Source: Botryosphaeria dothidea
Lineage: Eukaryota > Ascomycota > Dothideomycetes > Botryosphaeriales > Botryosphaeriaceae
Direction of reading: 5' to 3'
Assembly: GCA_011503125.2 (NCBI GenBank)
Contig: WWBZ02000014.1
Coordinates: forward strand, 186,001 to 250,000
Length of the DNA stretch: 64,000 nt
The notes under the pieces were generated by a model. The model did no database searches, was not told the origin of the DNA, and saw only the letters and a list, made by a program, of their open reading frames with translations. This document shows, in pieces, positions 35,519 to 46,141 of the stretch (position 1 is the first letter of the stretch; each line of letters begins with the position of its first letter). The position numbers and the translations under genes are program-made.

Positions 35519-37622
35519 ATGACTCGCCTCTCGTTTGTGCTTGGGTTTGCGGCCACGGCATTGGCCAAAACGGTTACCGTCGACTGGGACATTGGCTGGG
35601 TCAACAGAGCCCCGGATGGATATGAACGGCCCGTCATAGCCGTCAACGGCCAGTGGCCGCTGCCCTTCCTGGAGGCCGACGTCAACGACACCATCATCGC
35701 AAACGTCCACAATTCGCTCGGCAATGAAACTACGAGCATCCACTGGCACGGCATGTGGCAGCGGGGCACGCCCGAGCAGGATGGTGGAGCTGGCATCTCG
35801 CAATGCGCGATCCCGCCCGGGGGCACCTTTACCTACGAATTCACTGCCTATCCTGCTGGCACCTTCTGGTATCATTCCCACGACATGGGCCAGTATCCCG
35901 ACGGCCTGCGCGCGCCGATGATCATCCATGATCCCAACAATGAGGCCCAGAACGATGCTGACGATGAAACTGTGCTTTGGGTCTCCGACTGGTACCGCGA
36001 CGAGATGCCTCCGCTCATCAATCGCTACTTAACAACCTTCAACTATAATGGTGCTGTACGTATTGCATTGTGTGAAAAAGAGGGAAAATCGAATGGGGAT
36101 GCTGACTTTTGGTGGTTGATGTTCAGATGCCCAACCCGAACTCCAGTTTGATCAACGACCAGCAATCCATCTCACTCAGCATTCGTCCCAAAGAAAAGAA
36201 ATACGTTCGCATTATTAATATGTCCGCGCTCGCCACGTACTACTTGCAGTTTGGTGAGTTCGCATCAATTTGCGCCAACCGGCCGAAGTGACTGACGATT
36301 TCCAGACCAACACAACATCACCGTCGTTGCAATTGACAGTGTTGATGGTTCGTACTACCCCTGCTGCTTATGGTTTCCCGTTTATGCATGCGCGTCGGCA
36401 GGTTGCCGTAGTTGCATGTCCAACGCGATACAAAGTTTTAGTGCTGACAGTGTCGTGCAGTTGAACCGCAGAGCTGGGCGGCTCTGGAAATCGTGCCTGG
36501 ACAGCGGTACGACTTCATCCTCGAGGGTCTGGAGAACCCCGACCGGAACTATGCATTCATCAATCAGATGGCCGTCCTTGGTCTGCAGAACATCAACACC
36601 CTGGTCTACGACGAATCCTTTGGCGATCCCGAGTCCTTCACCCTCAACACCGGTGACCTGTCGAGTGATTTCAACCTGGTACCGGTCGACGAGGAGCCTC
36701 TCTTGGAGCCTGTTGATCACACCATCACAATGGAAGTAAACAATCTCAACATTGACAATGTTGGGTACCGGTAAGGCTGATCCTGCACCCACCTGATCTT
36801 CCATCCACCCGATCCATCACCCACGTGACTCGACCAAGCTACTCACTCCCATCCCAGCATCACCCAAGGGCCGGACCCCTACATTTCCCAACGCACGCCC
36901 TCGCTGTACACCGCCCTCAGCACCGGCTTCAACGCCACCGATCCGGAGATCTACGGCCAAGTCAACCCCTACGTCGTCAACGCCGGCGACGTCGTCCAGC
37001 TCGTCGTCAACAGCAACGACCTCGTCACCGCCAACAACTCCGGCCGCGGCCACCCCATGCACTTGCACGGCCACGTCTTCCAGGTCGTCGGCCAACTTTC
37101 CGAGCACTGGGACGGCGATACCTCCTCGTTTCCCGCCGTGCCCGTGAAGCGCGACACCACCGTCCTGTTCGCCGGCGGCAGTCTCGTGCTGCGGTTCCGC
37201 GCCGACAACCCCGGAGTCTGGATGTGTAAGTCCCCAGCATCCATCCAACTATCTTTTCTTCTCGCGTTGCAGCGGGAGCTGACGGATCGGCGCAGTCCAC
37301 TGCCACATCGAATGGCACCTCGACGCCGGCATGGCGGCCACGATCATCGAGGCGCCGCTCGACCTGCAGCGCGAGGGCATCGCCATCCCGCAGCAGCACC
37401 TCGAGTCGTGCCGCGCGCTGAACCTGACCACCCAGGGCAACTGCGCCGGGAACACCCAGAACCTGGAGGACACGGCTTCGTGCAGGGTCTACGATACGGA
37501 TCCGTGGGGGTAAGTTCGCACCTTTTGTGATTTCGAGGGGACAAATGCTGACCAATGTGCGTAGTGCGCTTATTACTGGGCGTGGGGGCGGAAACGGTAC
37601 CCTGAACGGGACAACCTATTAG
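35519..37622 (+). CDS. Secreted multicopper oxidase (Fet3/laccase-like)
   Basis: 551-aa oxidase from seven exons: 35519-36055, 36127-36253, 36306-36347, 36461-36770, 36858-37225, 37296-37509 and 37565-37622. A signal peptide (MTRLSFVLGFAATALA) is followed by three cupredoxin domains. All copper-ligand motifs are present: SIHWHGMW, FWYHSHDMGQ, GHPMHLHGHVF and the T1/T3 motif FHCHIEWH. General sequence is closest to the Fet3-type group (EIYG, DNPGVWMFHCHIEWHL). The protein lacks the C-terminal membrane segment of Fet3, ending in a short Gly/Asn tail, so it is probably secreted. By eye two of the three acidic residues known for iron specificity in yeast Fet3 are not conserved, so a laccase-like role is possible. 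No Ftr1-type iron permease gene is next to it. Confidence 0.85.
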
Positions 37623-38788
37623 ATATTTTTAGTGTGTAATCTTAATATCGTACAGTCAATGCATTGTATTCATGCCAATACTGGGTTCCCTTATGGGTGT
37701 TTTTGGCGTGATCGAAAGTTGACTGATGAGTTTTGGAACAGTTTCCATGGGGAGTGGAAGTATTCGCCCAGATGCAAGTGTATTGCATTTCCACTGATAA
37801 AGCCATCCGGACGAATGCTTCGGTCCCCCAAGTAATCAAATTTGTAGAAGACCAACGTCGCAAATCTTCAGGTGCGCTATCCTTTCGCATTATGCTTGAG
37901 TACAAGAGGCCATCAACGTAGAGGTGGCTATTTTTAGTCTCCTTTGAGCCTTGCTCTCTGACGCTCAGCAGGTTCATAACGAACGCCTCGGCTTCTGACA
38001 TTACAGTATGCTGGTAGCGTTCATACGCTTTGCGCCATTGCTTAACGACGATCGCGTATGTTCCGGCGACACTACCGCGCGCGAGAGGACAACAGACGGG
38101 AAACAGGGAGAGAGGCCAGGCAGTACGGGCACCGGGTGATCCAGCCGGTGACGCAGATTGGGAACAACCAGCACCTGTCGTCGGTGCTGCAGCAATTGAA
38201 GATTAGGAGTGGGAGCGTGTCGAGGCGCTTGAGAAGTGAGTCTCAGCGGATCGGTTTGGAGACACGCGACTAACTAGGATGTGTAGGCTCGGATAGGAGT
38301 TTCATCGTTGCTCCGCGCAGTGCGTTGACGGCCAATCTGCGTGGGAAGAATCTCAACCTCTACCGTACCGATACGGACTAGAGCTAGGCTGCGAACTTTA
38401 GGAATGGCCGATCCTGCAACCATAGAGCACAACTTTGGCAAGGGAGCTTCCGTCGACTCTGCCATCCTCTTTTAGAACATTGGTAACTCTTAGATACGCA
38501 AGATGGTAGGCGTATACTACGGGAGCTCTGGGTTTGATATATTACAGGAGCCTTAATATCAAGAGTGATAGTCAAAGTTTTTGAATGTATCATTGCTTCC
38601 CATTCAGCTATAGATCACGTGCTCAAATTAGTGCACGGCGCGCATTTCCACGTAAACATAGTCCTCCTACGGGCTTGCCTTACGCAATTCATGCAATCTA
38701 TTGTAGTTAAACTTATTTAATTTCTAAGGCGCTGCAACATGCCATAGCATCATGACCTCGGCGTTTTGCTGAGTCATCTAAGGTGGTC
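37623..38788. other. Intergenic, contains hairpin element copy B
   Basis: No coding feature supported. The only structure noticed is the inverted repeat at 37747-37833, inside chance frames on both strands. Confidence 0.45.
37747..37833. repeat. Imperfect inverted repeat, copy B (hairpin element)
   Basis: The left arm contains GGAAGTATTCGCCCAGATG and the right arm contains CATCCGGACGAATGCTTCGG. They are complementary at about 21 of 30 positions. The arm core GAAGCATTCGCC is shared with copy A at 14639-14722. Confidence 0.5.
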
Positions 38789-39542
38789 ATGAGTACCTCT
38801 CGGCTGGATCCTACGCCTGATGAAGCTACCCCACCACTAAGACAATTTCCGATGCGGACCAAAAAAAGACCACAGATAACTACCAAAGAAACTCCCGATC
38901 TTTCAGCCAAGTTACAGGACGGCAAAGGCATGGATTCGGCTCACCAGTTGCCTACTACCGAAGCCGCTGCCAGTACCACAACTGGCCAAACACAACGCCG
39001 GCGCCCTCGACCGGGCAGCAATGGAATCGGCGTCCTCGTCATCGACGTGAACCAGATAAATCAAATAGTCCTCCACAAGATCCTCTCCCGCTGTGGCTTT
39101 ACCGTCTACATCACCTCTACCTGCAACGAAGGCTTAGACTACCTCCAGCAATCTACATTCTACTTCCCGCACAGCAAGGGCACGGTAGGAAGCCGTACGT
39201 CAGCGGCGGAAGAGAAGAATCAGCAAGACGCACCCCCGCAACCGCGCCTCCAAATCGACATCATCGTGATCAGCGCTCACTGCACCGACAGCCTCGCCTG
39301 CGTGCGCACGATCCGCGGATGGGAGGGCGAGGGTGAGCCGGTGCGGCACGCGCCCGTCTTGGTCGACTCGGGGGTCTTGGTAGATCGCGAGAGCGTGGGG
39401 TTGGTTCGGGGAGGCGGGCGCGGACCGGATCGAGTCGTTCAGGGCGGCATCTGCTGCGAGGATTGTGGCGTGTGTCGAAGAGCTTGCGGAGAGGCTTCTG
39501 GATCCCGAGACGAAGGGGGCGCATAGTGAGACGGTGGTGTGA
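38789..39542 (+). pseudogene. Decayed response-regulator receiver (hybrid kinase C-terminus relic)
   Basis: The frame from the ATG at 38789 has a low-complexity N-terminus and then a segment closely patterned on the terminal receiver of fungal hybrid histidine kinases: VLVIDVNQINQIVLHKILSR, GLDYLQQSTF, IDIIVISAHCTDSLACVRTI, RGWEGEGEPVRHAPVLV. Receivers normally have an acidic pair at the first motif and a phosphorylated Asp after the third strand. Here they read ID-V and VIS, so phosphotransfer should be lost. After VLV the conserved frame continues one base off (EAGADRIESF, ACVEELAERLLDPE, stop at 39542) behind an in-frame TAG. A 43-nt intron from 39337 to 39379 could rejoin the frames but would remove the fourth strand. 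No kinase domain lies upstream. Relic or pseudo-receiver. Confidence 0.5.
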
Positions 39543-39772
39543 GAGGGAGGGCTGTCGGGAGCTCCTGGATCTTCTTACATGTGGTGATGGTGTCAGCGTT
39601 CGAGGATCGCGGGAGGGCGAGGAAGGAGTGGGGTTTGTAGAGGGTACGAGGCTGGTCACTCATACAAAAGTTTATGTATACTGCAATACCAACTCTAATG
39701 GAATCTGGAGTATTGGACCAGCATAAAGTTACTGTATTGAGAAGTCTCGTAACTTGGGCAACTGGATGATGT

Positions 39773-40130
39773 TCAGCGAATGTCCAGAAAGGAGTCAGTA
39801 CCGTGGAATCTCATGCTTTTTCCAAGAGGATTGGTCTGGAGAAGTAATTTAAAAGAGCCCGGGCAAAACTCCGACACAAACGAATCCCATTCCGCGGCGG
39901 CCCTCACTTCCGGCTCTTTTTTTGTGCCTTCATCTTGCATTGCAAAATTGTGACAACGCCAGGACCAAGAGACAAGACCACATCTGCGGAAACGACAATC
40001 GTCAACTCGAACCAGGATCAAGCCCTTCCAGTCGCGGATCGCCAACGAACCCGTATGAATCCTTGTGAAACTCAACTCTAACAAGGAAATATCTTCATCG
40101 AGCAAGACTATTTCTCTATATATATCCCAG
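39773..40130 (-). pseudogene. HET pseudogene, C-terminal part left of the LINE
   Basis: Reads on the minus strand from the target-site duplication: WDIYREIVLLDEDISLLELS, then AIRDWKGLILVRVDDCRFRR and CGLVSWS, the usual ending of HET-family proteins. It is the direct in-frame continuation of the fragment at 45273-45965 once the LINE and one copy of the duplication are disregarded. Confidence 0.65.
40116..40130. repeat. 15-bp target-site duplication, left copy
   Basis: CTATATATATCCCAG, identical to 45273-45287, flanks the LINE. Confidence 0.85.
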
Positions 40131-40136
40131 GAAAAC

Positions 40137-41666
40137 ATGACCACGCCAAAAAATAGACCCCAAGCTACGGCGCCGGGAGAAGGCCCCAGGGACTCTCCTA
40201 GGCCCAGCGAGACTCAAAATACTACTCAGAACAGCTGCAGCCGCGGTGTGGTTGATGTAGAGGCCGCAGGAAGGGGCGAACAGCCCCCTCCAGCAACCAC
40301 CTCTACCCAACCACAGCGTACCCCCAATAAACCGCAGGGCAGCCAGAATAGCGTAGAATACGTTGAAAGAGCCTCAAAAACAGCAGACACCCTCCTCCAA
40401 GCCCTATAAATATCCGCTAGCCTCCCTTCAGTCCTCTCCAGCCAGGTGAAAAATTTTCTCGACATCGCCAAGACAATCTTCCAGGATTATATTACTATCT
40501 ACCAGGAGGCAACCACTAAGGAGCCAGGCCTTAAGGACATCCTCAAAGAGGTCTAACAGGTCCAAAAGACAGTCAACCGTATCCAAGCTACGTCTACGCC
40601 TACACCCAACACTCGCAGCTAGGCACAAATTGCAGCCCAAGTAGCCCCGAAGCCCCCTACCCCCCCAGCCACCACTAAACTTACCCTCCACCTCCTAGAG
40701 ATAGCAAACAGACAAGAAGTAGCCAAGCTCTCTAATAAGGCAATTATCAGAAAGATCCAAGCAGGGAAAAGCTGGGCGTGTAAAAAAGTACTAGTTGTCA
40801 AGAAGCTCCCTAGTGGAGATATTAGGATCTTTATACCGGATGAAACAACTCGAACAGCCCTTCTCCAGGACCAGGAATGGACCGCAGGACTGGGGAAAGA
40901 AGTCAGGCCCAACCAGCAGCTGTACTTAGTACTGGTACACAACGTCCCCCGAGAAGGATTCAATACCGCAGACCCCTAAGCCATCCAAACTATCTAGGAG
41001 CAGAACCTATCCCTACACCCAGGATTACGTATTAGCAAGCTAGCCTAGCTAAAGAGGAAGCTCCCAGAGGGGAAAACTCATTCGGCCATCATCCTTAGCA
41101 CCATAAACCCCGAAACCGCTAACCAGATCATTGATAAGGGGCTTATTATTAACTTTGCTATATATATAGCGCAGTACTATAACGCAGCCTTTATAGTAAC
41201 CCAGTGTTTTAAGTGCTAGGCCTACGGCTATATTACTAACTATTATAAAAAAGGGGAAAAGTGTAGATAGTGCAGCGAGGCATATAATACTAGGGACTGC
41301 CCTAAGGAAAGCACGCAGTGCGCAAACTGCTCCCAAAGGCACACAGCCTAGAGCAACGCCTGCCTAACACGCAGAGCCTACCATACTAAGGCCGCCTAGG
41401 CCCGCCTAGCAGCGCTAGAAAGGCACCGGGAAGGACCCCTAATAACCAAGACACAGCCCTAAACTAACTAGTTGACCGTTGGACCAAGGAAGAGGATTAG
41501 GGAGGAGGAGCCGGTTAAGAGGGGACCAGGCAGGCCAAGAGACTTGAGCCGCCCCCCTCCTCCAAACCAAATGCGGTTTACCGGACTCAGCAGCTCACAA
41601 CACGCTTCAGAGGAGCTAATAGGAACCCCCCCCGCCTCACAACCCACACCACCAACCCCCTCGTAG
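40137..41666 (+). pseudogene. LINE ORF1 (Gag-like, zinc knuckles), stop-interrupted
   Basis: Starts at the ATG at 40137, seven bases after the duplication, with a Pro/Gln/Thr-rich N-terminus. One frame continues to 41666 with several internal TAA/TAG codons. The distal part has nucleic-acid-binding knuckles typical of LINE ORF1 proteins (TQCFKC, KGEKCR, CSEAYNTRDC, CANCSQRHTA). One expected knuckle His reads Tyr in AYGYITNY, a CAT to TAT type change. Confidence 0.75.
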
Positions 41667-41692
41667 CCCGATTCAGAGATAGAAGGAAGTCA

Positions 41693-44600
41693 ATGTTAGA
41701 TACAAACTCCCTCTCTATCGTGCAGTATAACGTTCATAAGAGTAAGGATAGGGTAATGCTCCCGTTCTTCAAAGAGGTGGACCCGAGGGTCCACCATATC
41801 CTAGCTATCCAGGAGCCCTAGAGGAACCTAAGGATCAAAACAACAGCAAGACACCCCGCCTACCATACAGTTTTCCCTTAGGAGGGAGTAGCAAGAACCT
41901 GCTTCTTTATAAGCAAGGCTATTGCCCCCGACTCCTGGCAAGCAACAGTCTATTTACCAGATCTTATTACACTATCCCTTATCACCAGGACACATACAAT
42001 CCATATCTATAACTGCTATAACCCCCTACCAGCCTCCCATACCAGCACGGCTCTAGAAACCTTATCCCTTCTCCCAAAAGCTCTTAGAAAACTAGGGGAG
42101 TACATCCTCCTAGGAGACTTTAACCTCCACCACCCTATCTGGGGAGGTATAACCTCCCTAATACACCATATACTTGCAGATAACCTTATCGAAATAGCCA
42201 ATACAGCTAGCCTTAACCTAGCCCTCCCAAGAGGTACTATCACGAGGAGAGAGGGTAGTAGCGAGAGTACCCTAGACCTTATTTTTACTACACAGTGGCT
42301 AGAGGAGAGGATCCTTAGCTGCGGAGTTAGCCAGGAGCTCGAATCCTCCTCCGACCACCTACCTATCCTCACTACGCTTAATATCTCCCCTACCCCTATA
42401 GAACCACGCCCTCCAAGGCCCTAGTGGAAAAAAGCAGACTAGAATAGAACCAATCAGGTGCTCTAAATAAAGCTCGAACACCTTAGAGCAGCCCCTCTTA
42501 ATACCAAAGCAGACCTAGACCAATTTACGGAACTACTCTAGGAGGTTATCCAAAGGACAATCCAGGAAACCATCCCAGTGGCGAGACCCTCGCCCTGGGC
42601 CTCCATACAATAGACAAAGGAGTGTTCGGACCTAGTACACCAGGCGAGAGCAGCTAGAAGGAAATGGACGGCTATAGGGAGGGAGGAGGACTAGGTAGTA
42701 TACCAAACTATTGCTAACAGCAAGAAGAGGCAGATCAGAAGGGATAGAATAAAAGCATAGCGCAGAACAGTAGCTGAGGTTACCTTAGACCCATCTACAC
42801 TCTGGAAGCTCTCAAAGTAGGCAAGAACAAGGGCACTAGAGCCTCTAGCCCCACCTCAGTTCCCACCCCTCCAGGGAGCAGATGGACAACTACGTTACGA
42901 TAACCAGTCCAAGGCAGAAATCCTTACCAACCAGTTCTTCCCCCCTCCCAGGGCCACCGACCTCTCAGATCTGGATGGGTATACATACCCAGTGCCAGTG
43001 GAGATCCCCCAAGACCTTACTAAAGAGCAGGTCCTCCACACCATCAAGAAGCTTCCCCTAGATAAGGCACCAGGCCCAGATAAGATCATCAATAGGTTCC
43101 TAAAGCAGTGCGCTCAGACACTGAGCGGACCACTTACCAGGCTCTTCCAGGGATGCCTCGCACTTATATACCATCCTAGGCAGTTCAAAAGCTCTATTAC
43201 CGTAGTCCTTAGGAAACCACAGAGGAATAACTACACCAAAGCCAAATTATTTAGGCCGATTGCCCTACTTAACACGCTAGGGAAGCTACTTAAGAGGATT
43301 ATAGCAGATAGAATCTCCTAGGCCACTAAAGCATACGGCCTGCTCCCTAATATATAGATGGGAGCTAGGAGAAACAGGTCCGTAGTAGTAGCTCTCGACC
43401 TGCTTACAGAACAGATCTATACTATCTAGGCACAAGATCCAGGGCTAGTGGCTTTAGTCCTTAGCCTAGATATCTTAGGAGCATATAACCACGTATCTCA
43501 TAGAAGGCTTCTCTATAATATAAGGATGGTAAGACTCCCGGAATGGGTAGAAAGATTCACTTAATCCTTTCTGCAGGACCGTACCACTTAGCTATCCTTC
43601 GGAGACTTTACTAGCCCACTAATCTAGACCTTAACCGGGATTCCCTAGGGATCCTTACTATCTCCGATCCTCTACCTATTCTTTGCCTCTAACCTACTTA
43701 CGCAGCTACGCAGGGGTAATACCTTCCCCCTTAGATTCGTCGATAATACTAATATTCTAACCTTTAGTAGATCTATAGAATAAAACTATAGGATACTAGA
43801 GGGCGTATATTAAATTTGCGAGCGCTAGGCAGCTACCTATAGGTCAGCTTTCTCGCCCGATAAGTATTACCTTATCCATTTTATAAGAAAACTAAGGAGA
43901 TTTAATATAGTAGCAGAGATCCGTATCCCTGGATTTGCTAGATGCCTAGAGCCTATAATTAAGATTCTAGGAGTCCACGTAGATAACAAGCTCAGATAGG
44001 GACCCTATATTAGGGAAACAGGAGCTAAGGCAATCAAATAGTGTATATCTCTCTCTAGACTCGCAGTATCCACCTAGGGAGCTTCATTTACTAAAGCCCG
44101 CCATATCTATATGGCTGTGGTGAGACCAGTTATGACCTACGGCTGTGGGGTATAGTATATCCTAGAGGGAACCCTAGGGTGGAGAAAGACAGCCACCCAG
44201 CCACTGCAGAAAATCCAAAACCAGTACCTACGTACTATCTCAGGGGCATACAAGTCAACCAGCACACAAACTTTAGAGCACGAGACGGGGATTTCCCCAC
44301 TTTCACTCTACCTAGACGAACTGGCGCTAGCCTAGACTATTAGATCTAGGGATAGCCTAGTGGTAATGGTGGTAGAGGATACTTGCCAGAGCATTAAAGA
44401 GATAGCCCGGGCTACACTAGGCGCCAGAGGCACAGCCGGCCCAGCTAGAAGAACTCTGCTTAGAGAAAGGGCAATAGCCCTCCTTAACTACTACCCCCCC
44501 ACCTACCAGAGTCTCCCGGAGCGAACGAGACTACGTATAGTATACAGGAATAAGTAGAAGAAGAGATGGATAAAGTTTACTAGCGAAGGAAGGCAAGATA

Positions 44601-45049
44601 AGCTAGTAGCCCAAAGTATATAGTGGAATCCGAAAGTCAGACAAATCCACAGTAAACTATCCAAGCCATAGAGCACACTCGCTACCCTACTACGTACAGA
44701 GCATATTAGACTAGAGGACTTCCTCTTAAGGCGCAAGGTGCCAGGATACCCTAGCCCTGCCTGTCCATGCGGCTGGTATAGACAAACCCTAAAACACATC
44801 CTTCTCTTCTACCCCCACTTCCAACAGGGCAGGGCACAGATGCTCCAAAGGGCAGGGACTACGGACTACTATTCCCTCCTCTTAACGAAGAAGGGGGTCA
44901 AAGCAGCAACAGACTGGTTCTTACGCCTAGGGCTGCTCAAGCAATTCAGCCTGGCAAGGGAACTAATCCAGGAAGATAACCAGGAAGAGGAACCAGGAGG
45001 ACCACCAGGACCACCAGGACTACTAGGACCTGGACAACTACGAGGATAA
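41693..45049 (+). pseudogene. LINE ORF2 (endonuclease-reverse transcriptase), stop-interrupted
   Basis: A single frame of about 1,119 codons from the ATG at 41693 to the stop at 45049 can be followed without an indel but has about 28 in-frame stops by eye. Endonuclease motifs: VQYNVHKS, ILAIQEP, LLGDFNLHHPIWGG, SSDHLPIL. Reverse transcriptase motifs: LPLDKAPGPDKIINRFLK, FRPIALLNTLGKLLKRI, a GIP-stop-GS where GIPQGS is expected (TAG at 43646), and FVDN at 43736-43747 in place of the catalytic FVDD box. The C-terminus has the Cys/His motif CPCGWYRQTLKH. No RNase H domain was recognised. Certainly non-functional. Confidence 0.85.
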
Positions 45050-45272
45050 GGACTAAAGGAATAGGTCTAGCAGGTGAATGTAGGGCTGCCATAGCAGCCG
45101 CTACTGGTAAGAAGGAAAAACAGAACTAGTATAGAATATCAGGCCTAGAGAGAGAGGAGGGGTTTTGCCAGGCGAAAAGGTTTTCCCCCTCGTGTAAAAT
45201 AACTATAGATAGCCAGCCCCGCATGGACCCGTAAGGGAGCTATATCGGGAAGAAATGAATTTATCTATCTAT

Positions 45273-45287
45273 CTATATATATCCCAG
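45273..45287. repeat. 15-bp target-site duplication, right copy
   Basis: CTATATATATCCCAG, identical to 40116-40130. Confidence 0.85.
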
Positions 45288-45965
45288 CGGATCACCAAAC
45301 TTCCAGGCGTCCTCTTATTTTTCAGAGACTCCCAAGTAGTTTGGTGCGAGAATCCGCCGATGGTGATTTCTCCTTTGCGAATTGCACCGTATAGCGCGTC
45401 CTTCAAGACCGGCTCTATGACAACATCCAACAACTTAGCCTTACGGCGGAAGATCAATGTTTGGACGAAGAATCCAAGGGTTTGTGGGGCTCGAGTTCAG
45501 CGTCGACAGATGCCCAAGACCATGATGGAACGCCCGGAATTCTCGAGGAGTACCGAGACGACCCGGCACGTACCATCCAGCTTAAGCCTCGCAGGATATC
45601 TGTCTTCCATAGACCGGCCAGGTAAGGCGATCGGAGGTATTGTCCAATTCTCCGTGCTAGGGCTGACAAAGCAGTGAGTCTGTCCGCAGGATTCGTCGCC
45701 ATCCTCTGAGCCTATTGCAATCTTATCTTCTCCCAATGACGCAGCAGAGATTCCCTTGATTGATCTTTCAAGGTATCGGGGTCTAATCGTGATTACGAAT
45801 GCAGTGCATGGTACTTAGTCTGTCTCCCGTCCGTGGAGGTACACATACGGCATTACCACCATACAGCATGACTTCCGAGAACAAGGAGTCGTTTGGATAG
45901 CAGAACTTCTTGTAATACCCACGCTCTTTTGTCAACAGGTTCTTTTGGTTGTGGCGGCATGGGGT
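45273..45965 (-). pseudogene. HET pseudogene, middle part right of the LINE
   Basis: Minus-strand relic of a HET-family gene. From 45965 downward it reads EPVDKRAWVLQEVLLSKRLL, then VLGSHAVWW, a TAA stop and CRMCTS (WQC expected), then ADRLTALSALARRIGQYL, YLAGLWKTDILRGLSW and VPSWSWASVD, followed after a frame change near 45455 by LLDVVIEPVLKDALYGAI and LVIRWDIYR at the LINE junction. These are the standard blocks of the C-terminal half of HET proteins. The N-terminal HET core is absent; upstream sequence becomes unrecognisable at about 45.97 kb and then AT-rich. One nonsense codon, one frameshift and the LINE insertion all disable it. Confidence 0.7.
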
Positions 45966-46141
45966 GCGTCTTCATGTTTCCTCGGAGAGCGCTTCGGGAT
46001 CGATAGCCGTAGTGGATGACGGTGATGGAGATACGGACTTCAAATAATTACTATAGAGCATTGTAGATCTAAGTATATACTTAAACTTATCAGAGTAGAA
46101 TAAATTATTTATAAGTATTGATTCTCATTCTATGCTAAATG
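45966..46141. other. AT-rich break between HET relic and DUF3433 pseudogene
   Basis: Homology to HET proteins stops, and the sequence after about 46040 is AT-rich (runs such as TAAATTATTTATAAG). It may mark a rearrangement junction. Confidence 0.4.

Larger units (their letters stand above)
40131..45272 (+). mobile_element. Non-LTR retrotransposon (LINE, Tad/I-like), RIP-mutated
   Basis: 5.1-kb element flanked by a perfect 15-bp direct repeat. It has two open-frame relics: ORF1 with CCHC zinc knuckles, and ORF2 with an apurinic-type endonuclease, a reverse transcriptase and a C-terminal CCHC-like motif. There are no long terminal repeats. The 3' end carries a short TATC-repeat tail (45261-45275) rather than poly(A). 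The body is full of stop codons of the TAG/TAA type while the reading frames are kept, so it was inactivated by point mutation, not by indels. Length is close to that of full-length fungal LINEs, so it may be nearly complete at the 5' end. Confidence 0.9.

Noticed and set aside
41693..45049. Alternative genetic code (TAG read as Gln or Trp) in the LINE
   Set aside because: Intact nuclear genes nearby use ordinary stops, and TAG here replaces both Gln and Trp codons, as RIP predicts. The FVDD to FVDN change also points to mutation.
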